Assembly (NCBI GenBank): GCA_963725315.1
Contig: CAVRYA010000012.1
Location: 13,262 to 77,261, forward strand
Length of the DNA stretch: 64,000 bases
From: JBBRHQ01 sp963725315
GTDB lineage: Bacteria; Actinomycetota; Thermoleophilia; Solirubrobacterales; 70-9
Reading direction: 5' to 3'
Below the pieces are notes generated by a model that saw nothing but the letters and a program-made list of their open reading frames with translations, had not been told where the DNA came from and made no database searches. Shown here in pieces: positions 27,669 through 37,110 of this stretch; position 1 is the first letter of the stretch, and every line of letters begins with the position of its first letter. A program made the position numbers and the translations under genes.

Positions 27669-28837
27669 ATGCTGCAAGACACCCGCGACAAGCTCGCCAG
27701 TCGGAGGATCGCCTACGGGCGCTGCGCGAGGGGCGAGCCCGGGCGCGCAAGCTGCTGATGGCCGCGAAGGCCGCGCGACGAGGCCGACGAGGGCAGGTCG
27801 CCAGCCGCCTACGGCGCTGAGGGCCGCCGTGGCTGCGGAGAAGGACGTCGATGCGCAGATCCTCGCGGTGCAGGAGGAGCGACAGCCCTGCTGCGCCGCC
27901 TGGACGACGCTGAGCGGGACGCTCGGCTTCAGCGGCGTCAATGGATGAGGGCGATGTTGCGCGTCACCTCAACCTCGAACGCGGCGAGTTCCGCGCCGAC
28001 GTACCGCTCGGAGCGCTGATGCGACCAATGGCGGCGCTCAACGCGCAGGACGGCGGGAGAGCAGCTCCGTCTCCGCGGTCCGGGCTTCCCTGGCTGCGCA
28101 GCCCGTCGATCACCGCCACGTCTATCCGGTCCTTCCGCGCCAGTCCCTCGACGTCGGCGTCCTGGCCGTAGTCGACTTCCGCCGAGACGGGCGCGTCGGG
28201 AACGGTCAGCGGCGACGTCGTACGCGACCCGGTCTCGGTCGGCCCGAAGGCCGGCTTCGACATCGGGATCACCGCCGACTCCGAGGACGTCGCTCAGTTC
28301 GCGATCGTGCTCGACAACGTCCCGCAGGCCCTGCTCTCGGCCGAGCCGGCCTTGCAGGCCTTCCTACGGACGCGGATGCAGCGCGTCCTCGACCTCGCGA
28401 TCGACACCCATGTCATCACCCAGGTCCTGGCCGCGGCGCCTCCGAGCGGGTCGGACGGCGCGATGTTGATCGAGCAGGCGCGGAACGCGGTCGCCGAAGC
28501 GAGGGCGCTCGGCGCGGATCCGACGGTGCTCGCGCTCCCTCCCGACACCGCTGCGGACCTCGACCTGACGACGACCGGCGCCGACGACGCCTACCTGTTC
28601 GCGACCCGCGACACCGGCTCGCATCCCCGCTGTGGTCGTTGCAGATCGTGGAGTCGCCATCGGTAACCGACCCGATCCTGATTGACCCCTCGCTGCTCAG
28701 CGTCCTCTACGCCGGCGCAGGGCGCCATCACGGTCGATCCATACGCCGGGCTGAAGACCAACACCGTTCGGCTCCAGTTAGAGATCGAGGCTTTGCTCCA
28801 CATTCGCAGTCCGGCGGGCGCCTACGTCATCGCCTGA
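27669..28837 (+). pseudogene. HK97-type phage major capsid protein, degraded
   Basis: It starts at ATG 27669 after GAGGAG. N-terminal fragments spread over frames (MLQDTRDKLASRRIAYG, AAVAAEKDVDAQILAVQEE) look like the charged coiled-coil scaffold of capsid precursors. From 28190 one frame reads VSVGPKAGFDIGITADSEDV through LDNVPQALLSAEPALQAFL. After indels near 28632 and 28718 the classic C-terminus follows: LWSLQIVESPSVTDPILI and ITVDPYAGLKTNTVRLQ, ending at TGA 28835-28837. The total span (1169 bases, about 389 codons) matches a full-length capsid gene. Encapsulins share the fold, but this C-terminal wording is that of phage capsids. No portal, terminase or protease gene is nearby. Confidence 0.72.
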
Positions 28838-29055
28838 CGAAGCATGCGGGAGGCAAGTAGAGCCGCGGGGCCGGTGTGAGGCCGCTACTCCGACAGCCGG
28901 CGGCTTCGAGGGCGTCTTTCTGGCGCACAGCGCATAATCCCGCACATTGCACAATGGTCCAGGCAATGGACGCGAGGGCGGACTTCCGGTGAACCTTCAG
29001 CGGAGGCTGGAGTAGCCGCGGTGGGTCGACGGCGCTGGGAGGCGATCCATGCCGC

Positions 29056-30515
29056 GTGGCCGTCCGGCGCCCCGGTTACGCCCTCGGGGGCCTTCTGATG
29101 GCGGGCGTGGCACTGCGGTTGATCGCGATCGTCAGTTGGTCGCCAGCGGTGACGACCCTGACCGACGCCTACGAAACGTTCGCATCGAGCACCGTTCAGA
29201 GATCCCATGCACCCAGGTCGGTACTCGCTGATCGTCGCGGCTCTGGGCCTGGCGACCCACGAGATTGCGGCGATGGTCCTCCTCCAGCGTCTGACCGGGA
29301 TCGCCTCCGCGCTCCTGCTGCTGGGCCGCAACGCGCCGCATCACCGGATCAACTTGGGCCGGACTACTGCCAGCCGGCATCGTGCTGCTCGATCCCGATT
29401 TCATCTTTCTGGAGCACTCGATCATGTCGGAAAGCTGGCTTGTGCTCTCGATCTCCCTTGGGCTATACGCGGCGGTACGGGCCCTGGACCAGCCCCGACC
29501 GTGGTGGCGCTGGCCGTTGCTCACCGGGCTTGTCCTCGGCACTTGCGGTCACCATCCGAACCGCGGCGCTCTTCGTGATCCCGGTGGTCATCCTGGCGCT
29601 GCTGCTTTGTCGGTCGCGTTCGTCTGAGCACTGGGGCGCCCACTGGCGGGCGGCGCTCGCCGTGCTCGGTGTCTCTGCCGCGCTCCTGCTCGCATTCGCG
29701 ACCGCGAACGCGACGCTTGGCGAGCGGTTTGGGCTCGGGGCCTCTCCGGGCTGGTACCTGTACGGCGGGTCGCCCACTTCGCCGACTGCAGCCAATTCAC
29801 CCCGCCCCCGGGCAGCAACCAGCCTTTGTGAGGACTAGCCCCCTAGCGAACGGCCTGGCACACAGGGCTACACGATCTTTCCGACGTCGCCGGCGATTCG
29901 CCAATTCGGCCAGTTCGGGCGAACGACGATCTCCTCGGCAAGTGGGCGAAGCGGCCATCATCGCCCGACCAGGGGACTATCTGAACGACGTTCTCGGAAT
30001 ACCTCGGCGTACTGGGTCCCAGCTCGAAACCCGACTTGCCCGGTTCCGGCGGGGGTCTTGATCCTCAGCTCTCTTTCGCCAACGGCCTGGACGACTCCGG
30101 GACTACTCTCCAGAGCGCGCTTTCGTTCATCACAGACGCCTTTCAGCGCAATCTGCAGACGTTCTACAACGACTTCACGGTCCACCAGTACCGGCCCGGG
30201 CTTGAATTGCTTCGTGGTTGGCAACGAGTGGTGAGGTTCGGGGCGACGGCGCTTTCGATCACTACGCTCCTCGTCTTGTTAGGGCTCGTCGTCGGGACGC
30301 GCCGCTCCCGCCTAGGCGTCCTGCTGTTCGGGGTAAGCGGGCTGGCGCTGATAATCGCGCCGGCGTTGACCGCCAACTACTACGGCCGCTACACGATCCC
30401 GATGGCCCCTCCTCTGATGGCTGGGGCCGCGGTGACGTTCGTCGCGCTCTGGCGTGGTTTCAAGTCTCGCAGAGCAGAGTCGCGACACCCAGGAACGGCT
30501 GAGGTCGGGTGGTAG
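29056..30515 (+). pseudogene. GT-C (ArnT/PMT-like) membrane glycosyltransferase, broken by many indels
   Basis: Hydrophobic fragments succeed each other in shifting frames: PGYALGGLLMAGVALRLIAI at the N-terminus, then HPGRYSLIVAALGLATHE, LEHSIMSESWLVLSISLGL, AALFVIPVVILALLLC, and finally VVRFGATALSITTLLVLL and YYGRYTIPMAPPLMAGAAV before TAG 30513-30515. The order (loop with DAYE, repeated helices, a late RYTIPMAP helix) is that of polyprenyl-phosphate-sugar-using GT-C enzymes. At least six frame changes are needed. It lies inside the tRNA-Phe repeat-bounded tract. Confidence 0.62.
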
Positions 30516-30714
30516 CGATCCCAAGCACTGCAGCCTGTTACGGCCACGAATTTCTCCTGCGACATGGCCTGCGCAGTATCGCGCCCCGAACGTAGCCCGC
30601 GGGGGGACCGAGAAATTCACGCCGCGTGGCGCGTGCCGATCACCCCTACCTCCCTCGCCGTGAACGAGAAGGGCCGCAACCTCGAGCGACGACTGGAGGA
30701 TCGTGGCGTCGTCA

Positions 30715-30739
30715 CAGTTCGATTCTGGCCCTCGCCATC
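30715..30739 (+). repeat. Putative attR: 25-base copy of the tRNA-Phe 3' end
   Basis: Identical to 27039-27063, and the 5' side still resembles the anticodon arm (ATCGTGG then GTCG). No upstream half of a tRNA is present, so it is a fragment, not a second tRNA gene. It closes a 3.7-kb tract containing phage capsid remains. Confidence 0.65.
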
Positions 30740-30803
30740 CGGCTCTGCGCACGTGGTACCTTCTAGCCTCGCAGTAGCAGTAGGTACGCTTTTCAGAACT
30801 CGA

Positions 30804-31878
30804 GTGGTACTTCCGCTCGAAGAAGGCGCGCAACGCCGAGGGCAACGGAGCAGGACCCGGAACAGCTCTCGCGGATCCCCCGAGCCTCGAGCAGAGTGCT
30901 CGACGAGGATCGCTGCCTTGGAGCGCGCCAATCGCGAGCAGAGGGATCCCGAGGGTCGAGGGGCGGGTGCTGAGGCTCCGCCGTCTGAGCCGGTGCGCGG
31001 ATGTTAGAGCGAGCCGGAGTCAGGACCCCCGCTATGCCACCGCGGACCCCGATCAGGCTTCCTTCCGAGCCAGGCTTGCCGGAGTCCTCCCGCGACGAGC
31101 TGACCCCGGAGCTCCTGCGTGCAGCGATACCTCAGGGACGGCTGACTGCTCGCCCGGAGTCTCGTCGACCGCGGCGATGCACTCAGCCTCGCGGAGGGCA
31201 TCGACCGTGCTTTTGCCGAGCGGACCGCGCGGGCCTCCGGCGAGTCAAAGGCCGTCGACTACTACGAGGAGTTGCCGAGCCGGAGCCACCGTTCGTCGGT
31301 ATCGGAGCGTGACTGGGTCGAGGAGGGCGGAGGCGTTTCTGGCTGCGGAACTCTGCAGCGGTTGATGTCGGAGATGATAGGCGACCTTCGAAAAGGCTGG
31401 GCTGCAGCGGCTGATCGCCGGCTACCTCGGCGAGCCGCCCGCGGATTCGGCCCGGAAGTGCGCGACTGCGCACGGCTGAGCCCCCGGATCGCCGGAGCTT
31501 GGCACCAGGACGGTCGCTTCCTCCCCAACGTCCGGGCCATGAACGTGTGGCTCTCGCTATCGCGCTGCGGCGACGAAGCGCCGAAGAACTCGAGCATCGT
31601 TCCCCGCCGAATCAAGCACCATCTCCTCGAAGCCGGTACCGAGCCCCCCTACTTCGACATCCAGATTCTCTCAAGCGCTTGTCGAGAAGGAAGCCGGTCG
31701 ACGCTGGCATCGTTCGGCCGATCTTCGAGCCGGGAGACGTGATGCTCTTCGATGACCTCTTCCTGCACCGAGACCGGCTCGGATCCCTCGATGCCGAATC
31801 CGCGCTCTACGCCGTCGAGAGCTGGTTCTTCGGCCCGTCGGCCGACGCAGCCGACTACGCGCCAGCTTCGCCGCCTAG
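30804..31878 (+). pseudogene. PhyH-type Fe(II)/2OG dioxygenase, copy a, broken
   Basis: A dispersed member of the family clustered at 41.2-45.0 kb. Fragments in order: VVLPLEEGAQ/FRSKKARNAEG at the start, IAALERANREQRDPE, ELTPELLRAAI, AWHQDGRFLPNVRAMNVWLS (contains the Fe-binding H-x-D), SIVPRRIKHHLLEAGTEPP, IFEPGD, MLFDDLFLHRDRLGSLDAES (distal His) and YAVESWFFGPSADAADYAP, ending at TAG 31876-31878. At least six indels break it. It begins 65 bases after the att copy. Confidence 0.72.
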
Positions 31879-31907
31879 CGATCGGTCCCCAGGCCGAGGA
31901 GCCGTGC

Positions 31908-32453
31908 TCAGGCGGCGCGGCCGCCGAAGCGGCGTCGCAGGCGGCGGTGCCTGTGCTCGAAGAAGCTGCGGATCAGCGGGCGAAGCGGGGCGCCGGGCAG
32001 CCCCAGTCGGGGCACCCAGGCGACGCGGTCGGTGATCAGGCAGCCCTCCGGCCCCGCCGGCTCGAGGGTGCGCTCGTGCTCCCAGAGCCGCTGGCTCAGC
32101 ATCCGCGAGCGCTCGTGGAAGCCCCGACCGGGCTCGATGCGGACGAGGGTCAGCTCGTCGTATTCGAAGGGGACGAGGCCGAGCAGCAGCAGCCAGCAGC
32201 GCCCGAGCGGCGCGCCGAGCTCGACGGTCTCGGGATCGATCCCCCGACGCATCGCCCCCGGGAAGCGCATTCTCATGATCGGCCGCATCTCGTCATTGAT
32301 GCCGGCCTCGGTCGCGATCCTCTCCCAGACGGCATGCGGCGGCGCATCGAGGCGCGAAGCGATGCAGATCCCCGATCGGCGCGCGTCGACCCGTTGCTCG
32401 GAACCCGGCTGGGTGTCCGTCAGATCCGCTCCTGGCGGGCCGACGCTCATCAT
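31908..32453 (-). CDS. SRPBCC/START-like ligand-binding protein
   Basis: About 181 residues from ATG 32453. The pattern SGICIASRLDAPPHAVWERI (start of a Bet v1/polyketide-cyclase fold), a central strand-rich part and a C-terminal helix rich in Arg (RSFFEHRHRRLRRRFGG) fit the SRPBCC superfamily. Members bind hydrophobic ligands or act as cyclases; no catalytic residue can be assigned. It is divergent from the YhaM-like gene, with 59 bases between the starts. Confidence 0.65.
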   Translation of the reverse strand: MMSVGPPGADLTDTQPGSEQRVDARRSGICIASRLDAPPHAVWERIATEAGINDEMRPIMRMRFPGAMRRGIDPETVELGAPLGRCWLLLLGLVPFEYDELTLVRIEPGRGFHERSRMLSQRLWEHERTLEPAGPEGCLITDRVAWVPRLGLPGAPLRPLIRSFFEHRHRRLRRRFGGRAA

Positions 32454-32512
32454 GAACGAACGATATTGGGGCAGCGGCGCCGTCCGCGTCCCTCTCTAGT
32501 TTGGATCGGAAG

Positions 32513-33514
32513 ATGAAGGACACCGCTCAACAGCCGCTGATCGAGAGCACGCCGCAGCGGGCTGCGCTGCGCGACCTCGATGGGGGCCAGCAGGTCGACG
32601 CCGTCTACGTCGTACGCGAGCGCGAGCTGCGCCGCAAGCGAAACGGCGAGCCCTGGCTGCATCTCGTCCTCGGGGACAGCAGCGGCACCATCGAGGCGGT
32701 CTCCTGGGAGGACCCCGAGGAGCGCTACGCGATCGCCGCGCCGGGCGCGGTGGTTCGCGCCGCCGGGCTCTACGAGGTCAGCGAGCGCTGGGGCTCGAAG
32801 ATCAAGCTCGCGGCGCTCGAGGTGGCCGAGCCCGGCAGCTACGAGCCCGCCGACCTGGCCGCCGGGCCCGAGGTCCCGGTGGAGCGGCTCGAGGGCGATC
32901 TGCGCGAGCTGATCGGAACGATCCAGGATCCCCATCTGGGCGAGCTGCTGGAGGGCTTCTTCGGCCCGCGCTCAGAGGTCTTCCCCCGCTTCCGCGACGC
33001 CCCCGCGGCCAAGGTCTACCACCAGGCCTACAGGCACGGCTTGCTCGAGCACACCGTCTCGGTCGCCCAGGCGGTCAGCGCCGCCGCCGCCTTCTTCGGC
33101 GGCATCGACCGCGACGTCGCCGTCGCCGGCGCTCTCCTTCACGACATCGGCAAGACCGAGGCCTACAACGAGGACCCGCTGGCGATCGACCTCACCGACG
33201 CCGGGCGGCTGCAGGGGGAGATCCCGCTCGGCTACTACCTCGTCCGCCGCCGGATCGAGGAGATCCCGGGCTTCGATCCGGCGCTCGCCCAGGCGCTGCT
33301 GCACATCATCCTCAGCCACCACGGAGCCCTCGAGCACGGCTCGCCGGTCGCTCCCTGCACCCGCGAGGCTGTCCTCGTCCACATGATCGACAACCTCGGA
33401 GGGCGCCTGGGGAGCTTCGACCGGCTCGAGCGCCAGCTGCCCGAGGGGGAGTCCTGGTCGCGCTTCGACCGCGCGATCGAGGGCGCCGCCTACTTCGGTC
33501 GCCGCGCCGCCTAG
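32513..33514 (+). CDS. YhaM-like 3'-5' exoribonuclease: OB fold + HD domain
   Basis: 333 residues from ATG 32513. An N-terminal OB-fold (VDAVYVVRERELRRKRNGEP, then DSSGTIEAVSW) is followed by an HD domain: HGLLEHTVSVAQ, ALLHDIGKTEAY with the HD pair, and ILSHHG. This architecture is that of B. subtilis YhaM/CBF1, which degrades RNA and some DNA from 3' ends. No damage is seen. An ATG four codons upstream is possible. Confidence 0.85.
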   Translation: MKDTAQQPLIESTPQRAALRDLDGGQQVDAVYVVRERELRRKRNGEPWLHLVLGDSSGTIEAVSWEDPEERYAIAAPGAVVRAAGLYEVSERWGSKIKLAALEVAEPGSYEPADLAAGPEVPVERLEGDLRELIGTIQDPHLGELLEGFFGPRSEVFPRFRDAPAAKVYHQAYRHGLLEHTVSVAQAVSAAAAFFGGIDRDVAVAGALLHDIGKTEAYNEDPLAIDLTDAGRLQGEIPLGYYLVRRRIEEIPGFDPALAQALLHIILSHHGALEHGSPVAPCTREAVLVHMIDNLGGRLGSFDRLERQLPEGESWSRFDRAIEGAAYFGRRAA

Positions 33515-33532
33515 ACGAGCCTCGGGCGCAGC

Positions 33533-33877
33533 TCAGAAGCGCCGCGCGCAGGCCTGCATCCGGTTGACGTTGCCGCTCGCCCGCTGGACGCAGCGCAGCA
33601 GCTTCTTCGAGTCGTGGCCGCCGGCGGTCTTCGACTGGTGAAACGAGTGCCTCACCTGGCGCCTGACCTGGCGATCGGCCGAGTCGATCGCGTGATCGAT
33701 CTGGCGCCCGATGTTGTTCAGCCCGGCCGCGTCGATCGACTTGTTGATCGCGTTGTCGGTGGTGTGCAGCACCGGCTTCACAAGGAAGAGGTAGGTCGCG
33801 GCGATGATCCCGACCGCGACCGCCAGGCGGATCAGCCCTGAGGCGAGGCTGCCGAAGAGGTTGCTGAGCAGCTCCAT
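33533..33877 (-). CDS. Small membrane-anchored protein of unknown function
   Basis: 114 residues. Residues about 14-32 form one membrane helix (LIRLAVAVGIIAATYLFLV), followed by a polar helical region with spaced hydrophobics (INKSIDAAGLNNIGRQIDHA) and a basic Cys-containing tail (CVQRASGNVNRMQACARRF). No family recognised. It is convergent with the YhaM-like gene. Confidence 0.55.
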   Translation of the reverse strand: MELLSNLFGSLASGLIRLAVAVGIIAATYLFLVKPVLHTTDNAINKSIDAAGLNNIGRQIDHAIDSADRQVRRQVRHSFHQSKTAGGHDSKKLLRCVQRASGNVNRMQACARRF

Positions 33878-33937
33878 CGGCGCGACTCTAGCGCCGCCAT
33901 CCGACCCTCACGGGGGTTCGGGAGCCCATCTGGACGC

Positions 33938-34084
33938 CTATGTGAACGGCAGGTGGAAGCCGAACACGGCGATCAGGATCGGCAGCGCGACCAGGGCCCC
34001 GATCGCGGCCCCGGCGATGTAGGCGATCAGGGCGGGCCGCCCCTGCAGCCGCTCGACCGCGCCGAGGTCGAAGTGGATGTCCAT
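33938..34084 (-). CDS. 48-residue membrane protein
   Basis: ATG 34084 to TAG 33938-33940, preceded by a textbook AGGAGG seven bases from the start. A short amphipathic head (MDIHFDLGAVERLQGR) precedes one long hydrophobic segment (ALIAYIAGAAIGALVALPIL) and a short HLPFT end. No family recognised; the ribosome site and codon bias support translation. It is too short for standard gene calling. Confidence 0.6.
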   Translation of the reverse strand: MDIHFDLGAVERLQGRPALIAYIAGAAIGALVALPILIAVFGFHLPFT

Positions 34085-34293
34085 CACAAACCTCCTTCGT
34101 CGGGCCGACGGGGTTAGCTGACGGGCTGGCGCCGAAGAAGCGGCGCCCCTGTCTGGACTGCCGGCAGGTTAGCCGCGCTCACGGCGCTGCCTTCGTCGCA
34201 ACCGTGCCCGAACCTCCCGCGGACGCGCAAAATGCGGGAATTGAGCGCCCCTTCGGGGGGCTCGCCGGGATCGCCGGACTATCCTGCTTCGGC

Positions 34294-36348
34294 GTGGCCA
34301 AGGACACCGAAAAGCTGATCCGCCAGCTCTCACTGATCTCCTTCCTGATGGCCCAGGGAAGGCCGGTCTCGGCGCTCGAGATCAAGCGCGAGGTCGAGGG
34401 ATACAGCGACATGAACGACGATGCCTTCGCGCGTCGCTTCTACGCCGACCGGGCCGAGCTGGAGAGCCTCGGGATCGAGCTCGGGGTCGAGAAGCCGGGC
34501 GAGGGATTCTTCGAGGCCGAGCTCTACTCGCTGCCGCCGGAGAACTTCTACCTGCCGGCGATCGAGTTCTCCGACGACGAGCTGGCGGCGCTGCGCACCG
34601 CCCTCTCGCTGCTCACCGAGGGCGGCTTCGCCTACGCCGAGCCGCTGCGGCTGGCGCTCCAGCAGGTCGCCTGGGGCCACCCGAACCCGCTCAGCGAGGC
34701 GGAGCGGGCCCCGGTCGAGATGGCGATGACCGCCTCCGCCGGAGGGCGCGACCTCTCGCAGCGGCTGTCGAAGATCGAGACGGCGATCTCGCGTCGCAAG
34801 ACGATCGAGTTCACCTACTACACGATGGAGCGCGACGAGACCGAGGCACGAAAGGTGGACCCCTTCCACCTGGTCTTCCGCGGCGGGCAGTTCTACCTGA
34901 TCGGGTTCGCCCACGAGCGCGACGCGGTTCGCGTCTTCCGCCTCTCGCGGATCCAGGGGAAGGTCGGCTACGCCTCGAAGGCGGAGCACGACTTCACCCC
35001 GCCGGAGGACTTCGACCGCCGCGACTACGCCCAGCGCGCCGACTGGCAGCTCGGGGAGCTGGAGGGGACGGCGAAGATCTGGGTCCGCGACCGGATCGCC
35101 TGGCTGATCGAGCGCGACTTCGGCGAGTACGGCACCCTGCGCCCGGCAGCGAAGGCGGACAAGGCGCCGGGCAAGGGGAGGATCTTCGAGACCTCCTACG
35201 CCAACGAGCGCGAGCTGATCGCCTGGGTGTTGCGCTGGCGCCAGAACGCAAAGGTCCTCGATCCGCCCACCCTGCGGGACGAGGCCGAGACCCGCCTGGT
35301 GCTGCTGCGCGACCGCCACGCGAACGGTTTCAAGCCGGCGAAGACGGTCGATCGCCCTCTGCGCTCCGGAGGCCCGCGCCGCTCGCGGTCCAACGGCCGC
35401 GGGGAGGCCGCGATCCGGCCCGAGCGCTTCGCCCGGCTGGTCACCCTGGCCGGGCAGCTGATCGAGTCGGCGAAGCGCGGCGAGCGGCTGCGGGTGGCCG
35501 AGGTCACCAAGCGCCTGAAGCTGAGCGAGGAGGAGCTGGCGGAGGACATCGAGGTGCTCAACGTCGTCAACTTCGGGGGCGGCACCTACGTCCTCTACGC
35601 CGAGATCCAGGGGGAGGAGATCGAGGTCGACTCCGAGCCCTACGGCGACAACTTCGCCCGCCCGGCCCGCCTGCTGCCGCTGGAGGCGAAGGCCCTGATC
35701 GCCGCCATCGACCTGTTCGGCGACCACCTCCCGCAAACCGGCCTGCAGAGCGCCCGCGGCAAGATCGTCGCCGCGCTCGGGCACGATCCCTCCGAGGAGG
35801 GCCTGGAGATCGCCCGCGAGGGCGGCAGCGACAGCGAGGTGGCCCGGATCGTCAACGAGGCGATCGTCGGGCGCAGCGTCCTCGACCTGCACTACTACAA
35901 GGAGAACGAGGATCAGTTCACGAAGCGCTCGGTCGAGCCCTACCGGCTGGAGAACGGCAAGGAGGGCTGGTACGTCGAGTGCTACGACCTGGGGCGCGAG
36001 GCGATCCGCCACTTCAAGCTCGACCGGGTCAAGGAGGCCAAGGACTCCGGGGAGTCCTTCGAGCCCCGCCCGGAGGTCGAGGAGATGGCCGGGGTCGAGG
36101 GCTGGATGACCGACGGCGAGGTCCCGACGGCGAGCGTCGCGCGGGTCTGGGTCTCCCCCGAGCGGGCGCGGTGGCTGCGCGAGGAGCGGACCGTGGTCGA
36201 GGAGCTGGCCGACGGCGCGGTGGTCGTCGAGCTGCCCTACGCCGGCACCTCCTGGCTGGTCAGGGAGATCCTGCGCGGCGCAGGCGACCTGGTGGTGCTC
36301 GAGCCCAGCGACGCGCGAGAGGCGATCGCCGAGGAGCTGACCGCCTGA
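34294..36348 (+). CDS. PafB-PafC-type WYL-domain transcriptional regulator (fused)
   Basis: 684 residues from GTG 34294 (VAKDTEKLIRQLSLISFLMA); an ATG 30 codons upstream adds an unlikely leader. It has two tandem HTH + WYL units: helix-turn-helix 1 with PVSALEIKREVEGYSDM, the first WYL region around TIEFTYYTMERDE, a linker rich in Arg/Gly, helix-turn-helix 2 with RLKLSEEELAEDIE, and the second WYL region around SVLDLHYYKENEDQ. In mycobacteria separate PafB and PafC activate DNA-damage genes; a single fused chain is known in other actinobacteria. There is no proteasome gene here. The MBL gene overlaps its stop. Confidence 0.83.
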   Translation: MAKDTEKLIRQLSLISFLMAQGRPVSALEIKREVEGYSDMNDDAFARRFYADRAELESLGIELGVEKPGEGFFEAELYSLPPENFYLPAIEFSDDELAALRTALSLLTEGGFAYAEPLRLALQQVAWGHPNPLSEAERAPVEMAMTASAGGRDLSQRLSKIETAISRRKTIEFTYYTMERDETEARKVDPFHLVFRGGQFYLIGFAHERDAVRVFRLSRIQGKVGYASKAEHDFTPPEDFDRRDYAQRADWQLGELEGTAKIWVRDRIAWLIERDFGEYGTLRPAAKADKAPGKGRIFETSYANERELIAWVLRWRQNAKVLDPPTLRDEAETRLVLLRDRHANGFKPAKTVDRPLRSGGPRRSRSNGRGEAAIRPERFARLVTLAGQLIESAKRGERLRVAEVTKRLKLSEEELAEDIEVLNVVNFGGGTYVLYAEIQGEEIEVDSEPYGDNFARPARLLPLEAKALIAAIDLFGDHLPQTGLQSARGKIVAALGHDPSEEGLEIAREGGSDSEVARIVNEAIVGRSVLDLHYYKENEDQFTKRSVEPYRLENGKEGWYVECYDLGREAIRHFKLDRVKEAKDSGESFEPRPEVEEMAGVEGWMTDGEVPTASVARVWVSPERARWLREERTVVEELADGAVVVELPYAGTSWLVREILRGAGDLVVLEPSDAREAIAEELTA

Positions 36349-37079
36349 GCGGAGCACCAGACGTAGCGCCGAGCCATCCGGAGATCGAGCGGATCGTCGC
36401 GCCCAATCCCGGGCCGATGACGCTCGAAGGCACCAACACCTACCTGTATGGGTCCGACCCCTGCCTGTTGATCGACCCGGGCCCCGATGACGCCAACCAC
36501 CTCGATGCGATCCGGGCGGCCGCCGGGCGCAGGGGAGGGATCGGAGCCGTCCTCCTCACCCACGACCACGCCGACCACGCCGCCGCCGCCCCACGCCTCG
36601 GCGTCGAGGTGATCGCCCCGGCCCCCGGCGAAACGCTCAGCGGCCTGCGGGCGCTGGCGACGCCCGGGCACGCCGTCGACCACGTCTGCCTGATCAGCGG
36701 CGACGGGGTCTGCTTCAGCGGCGACCTCGTGCTCGGCGTCGGCTTCAGCTTCGTCCCGCCCGACGGCGGCTCGCTGGCTGCCTACATGGGCTCCCTGGAA
36801 GCGCTGCGGGCGGAGGATCTGGAGCTGATCTGCCCCGGCCACGGCCCCTGGATCACCGACCCCGCGGTGAAGCTGGCCGAATACGTCGAGCACCGGATGA
36901 TGCGGGAGCGCCGCCTGCTCGCCGCCCTCGAGCGCGGCGAGCGCTCGCAGGGGGCGCTGCTGGCCGAGGTCTGGGACGACGTCCCGAAGGAGCTCCTGCC
37001 GGCGGCGGAGCTGACCATGCGGGCGCACCTCGCCAAGCTGGAGGCCGAGGGGCGGCTGCCTGAGGGCGTCGGCGGGTAG
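36345..37079 (+). CDS. Metallo-beta-lactamase-fold hydrolase (LACTB2-like)
   Basis: About 244 residues. RIVAPNPGPMTLEGTNTYLY is the usual family opening, followed by LLIDPGP, the metal motif THDHADH, the second His in TPGHAVDH, Asp in CFSGDLVLG and the late CPGHGPW. A C-terminal winged-helix part (MMRERRLLAALERGERSQGA) is typical of LACTB2/RNase-like members. No ATG, GTG or TTG lies ahead of the conserved opening; the best start is CTG 36345, overlapping the regulator stop as CTGA. Otherwise a start was lost by an indel. Confidence 0.82.
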   Translation: MSGAPDVAPSHPEIERIVAPNPGPMTLEGTNTYLYGSDPCLLIDPGPDDANHLDAIRAAAGRRGGIGAVLLTHDHADHAAAAPRLGVEVIAPAPGETLSGLRALATPGHAVDHVCLISGDGVCFSGDLVLGVGFSFVPPDGGSLAAYMGSLEALRAEDLELICPGHGPWITDPAVKLAEYVEHRMMRERRLLAALERGERSQGALLAEVWDDVPKELLPAAELTMRAHLAKLEAEGRLPEGVGG

Positions 37080-37110
37080 CACTCGCGCCGGGGTCGTCGA
37101 TACTTGCCGG

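Noticed and set aside
27669..28837. Encapsulin nanocompartment
   Set aside because: The C-terminal VDPYAGLKTNTV pattern and the N-terminal charged coiled coil fit phage capsid precursors, and no cargo protein gene is adjacent.
30664..30740. A second tRNA gene at the att copy
   Set aside because: Only the 3' half resembles tRNA-Phe. Positions where the 5' acceptor strand and D arm should lie do not pair or match.
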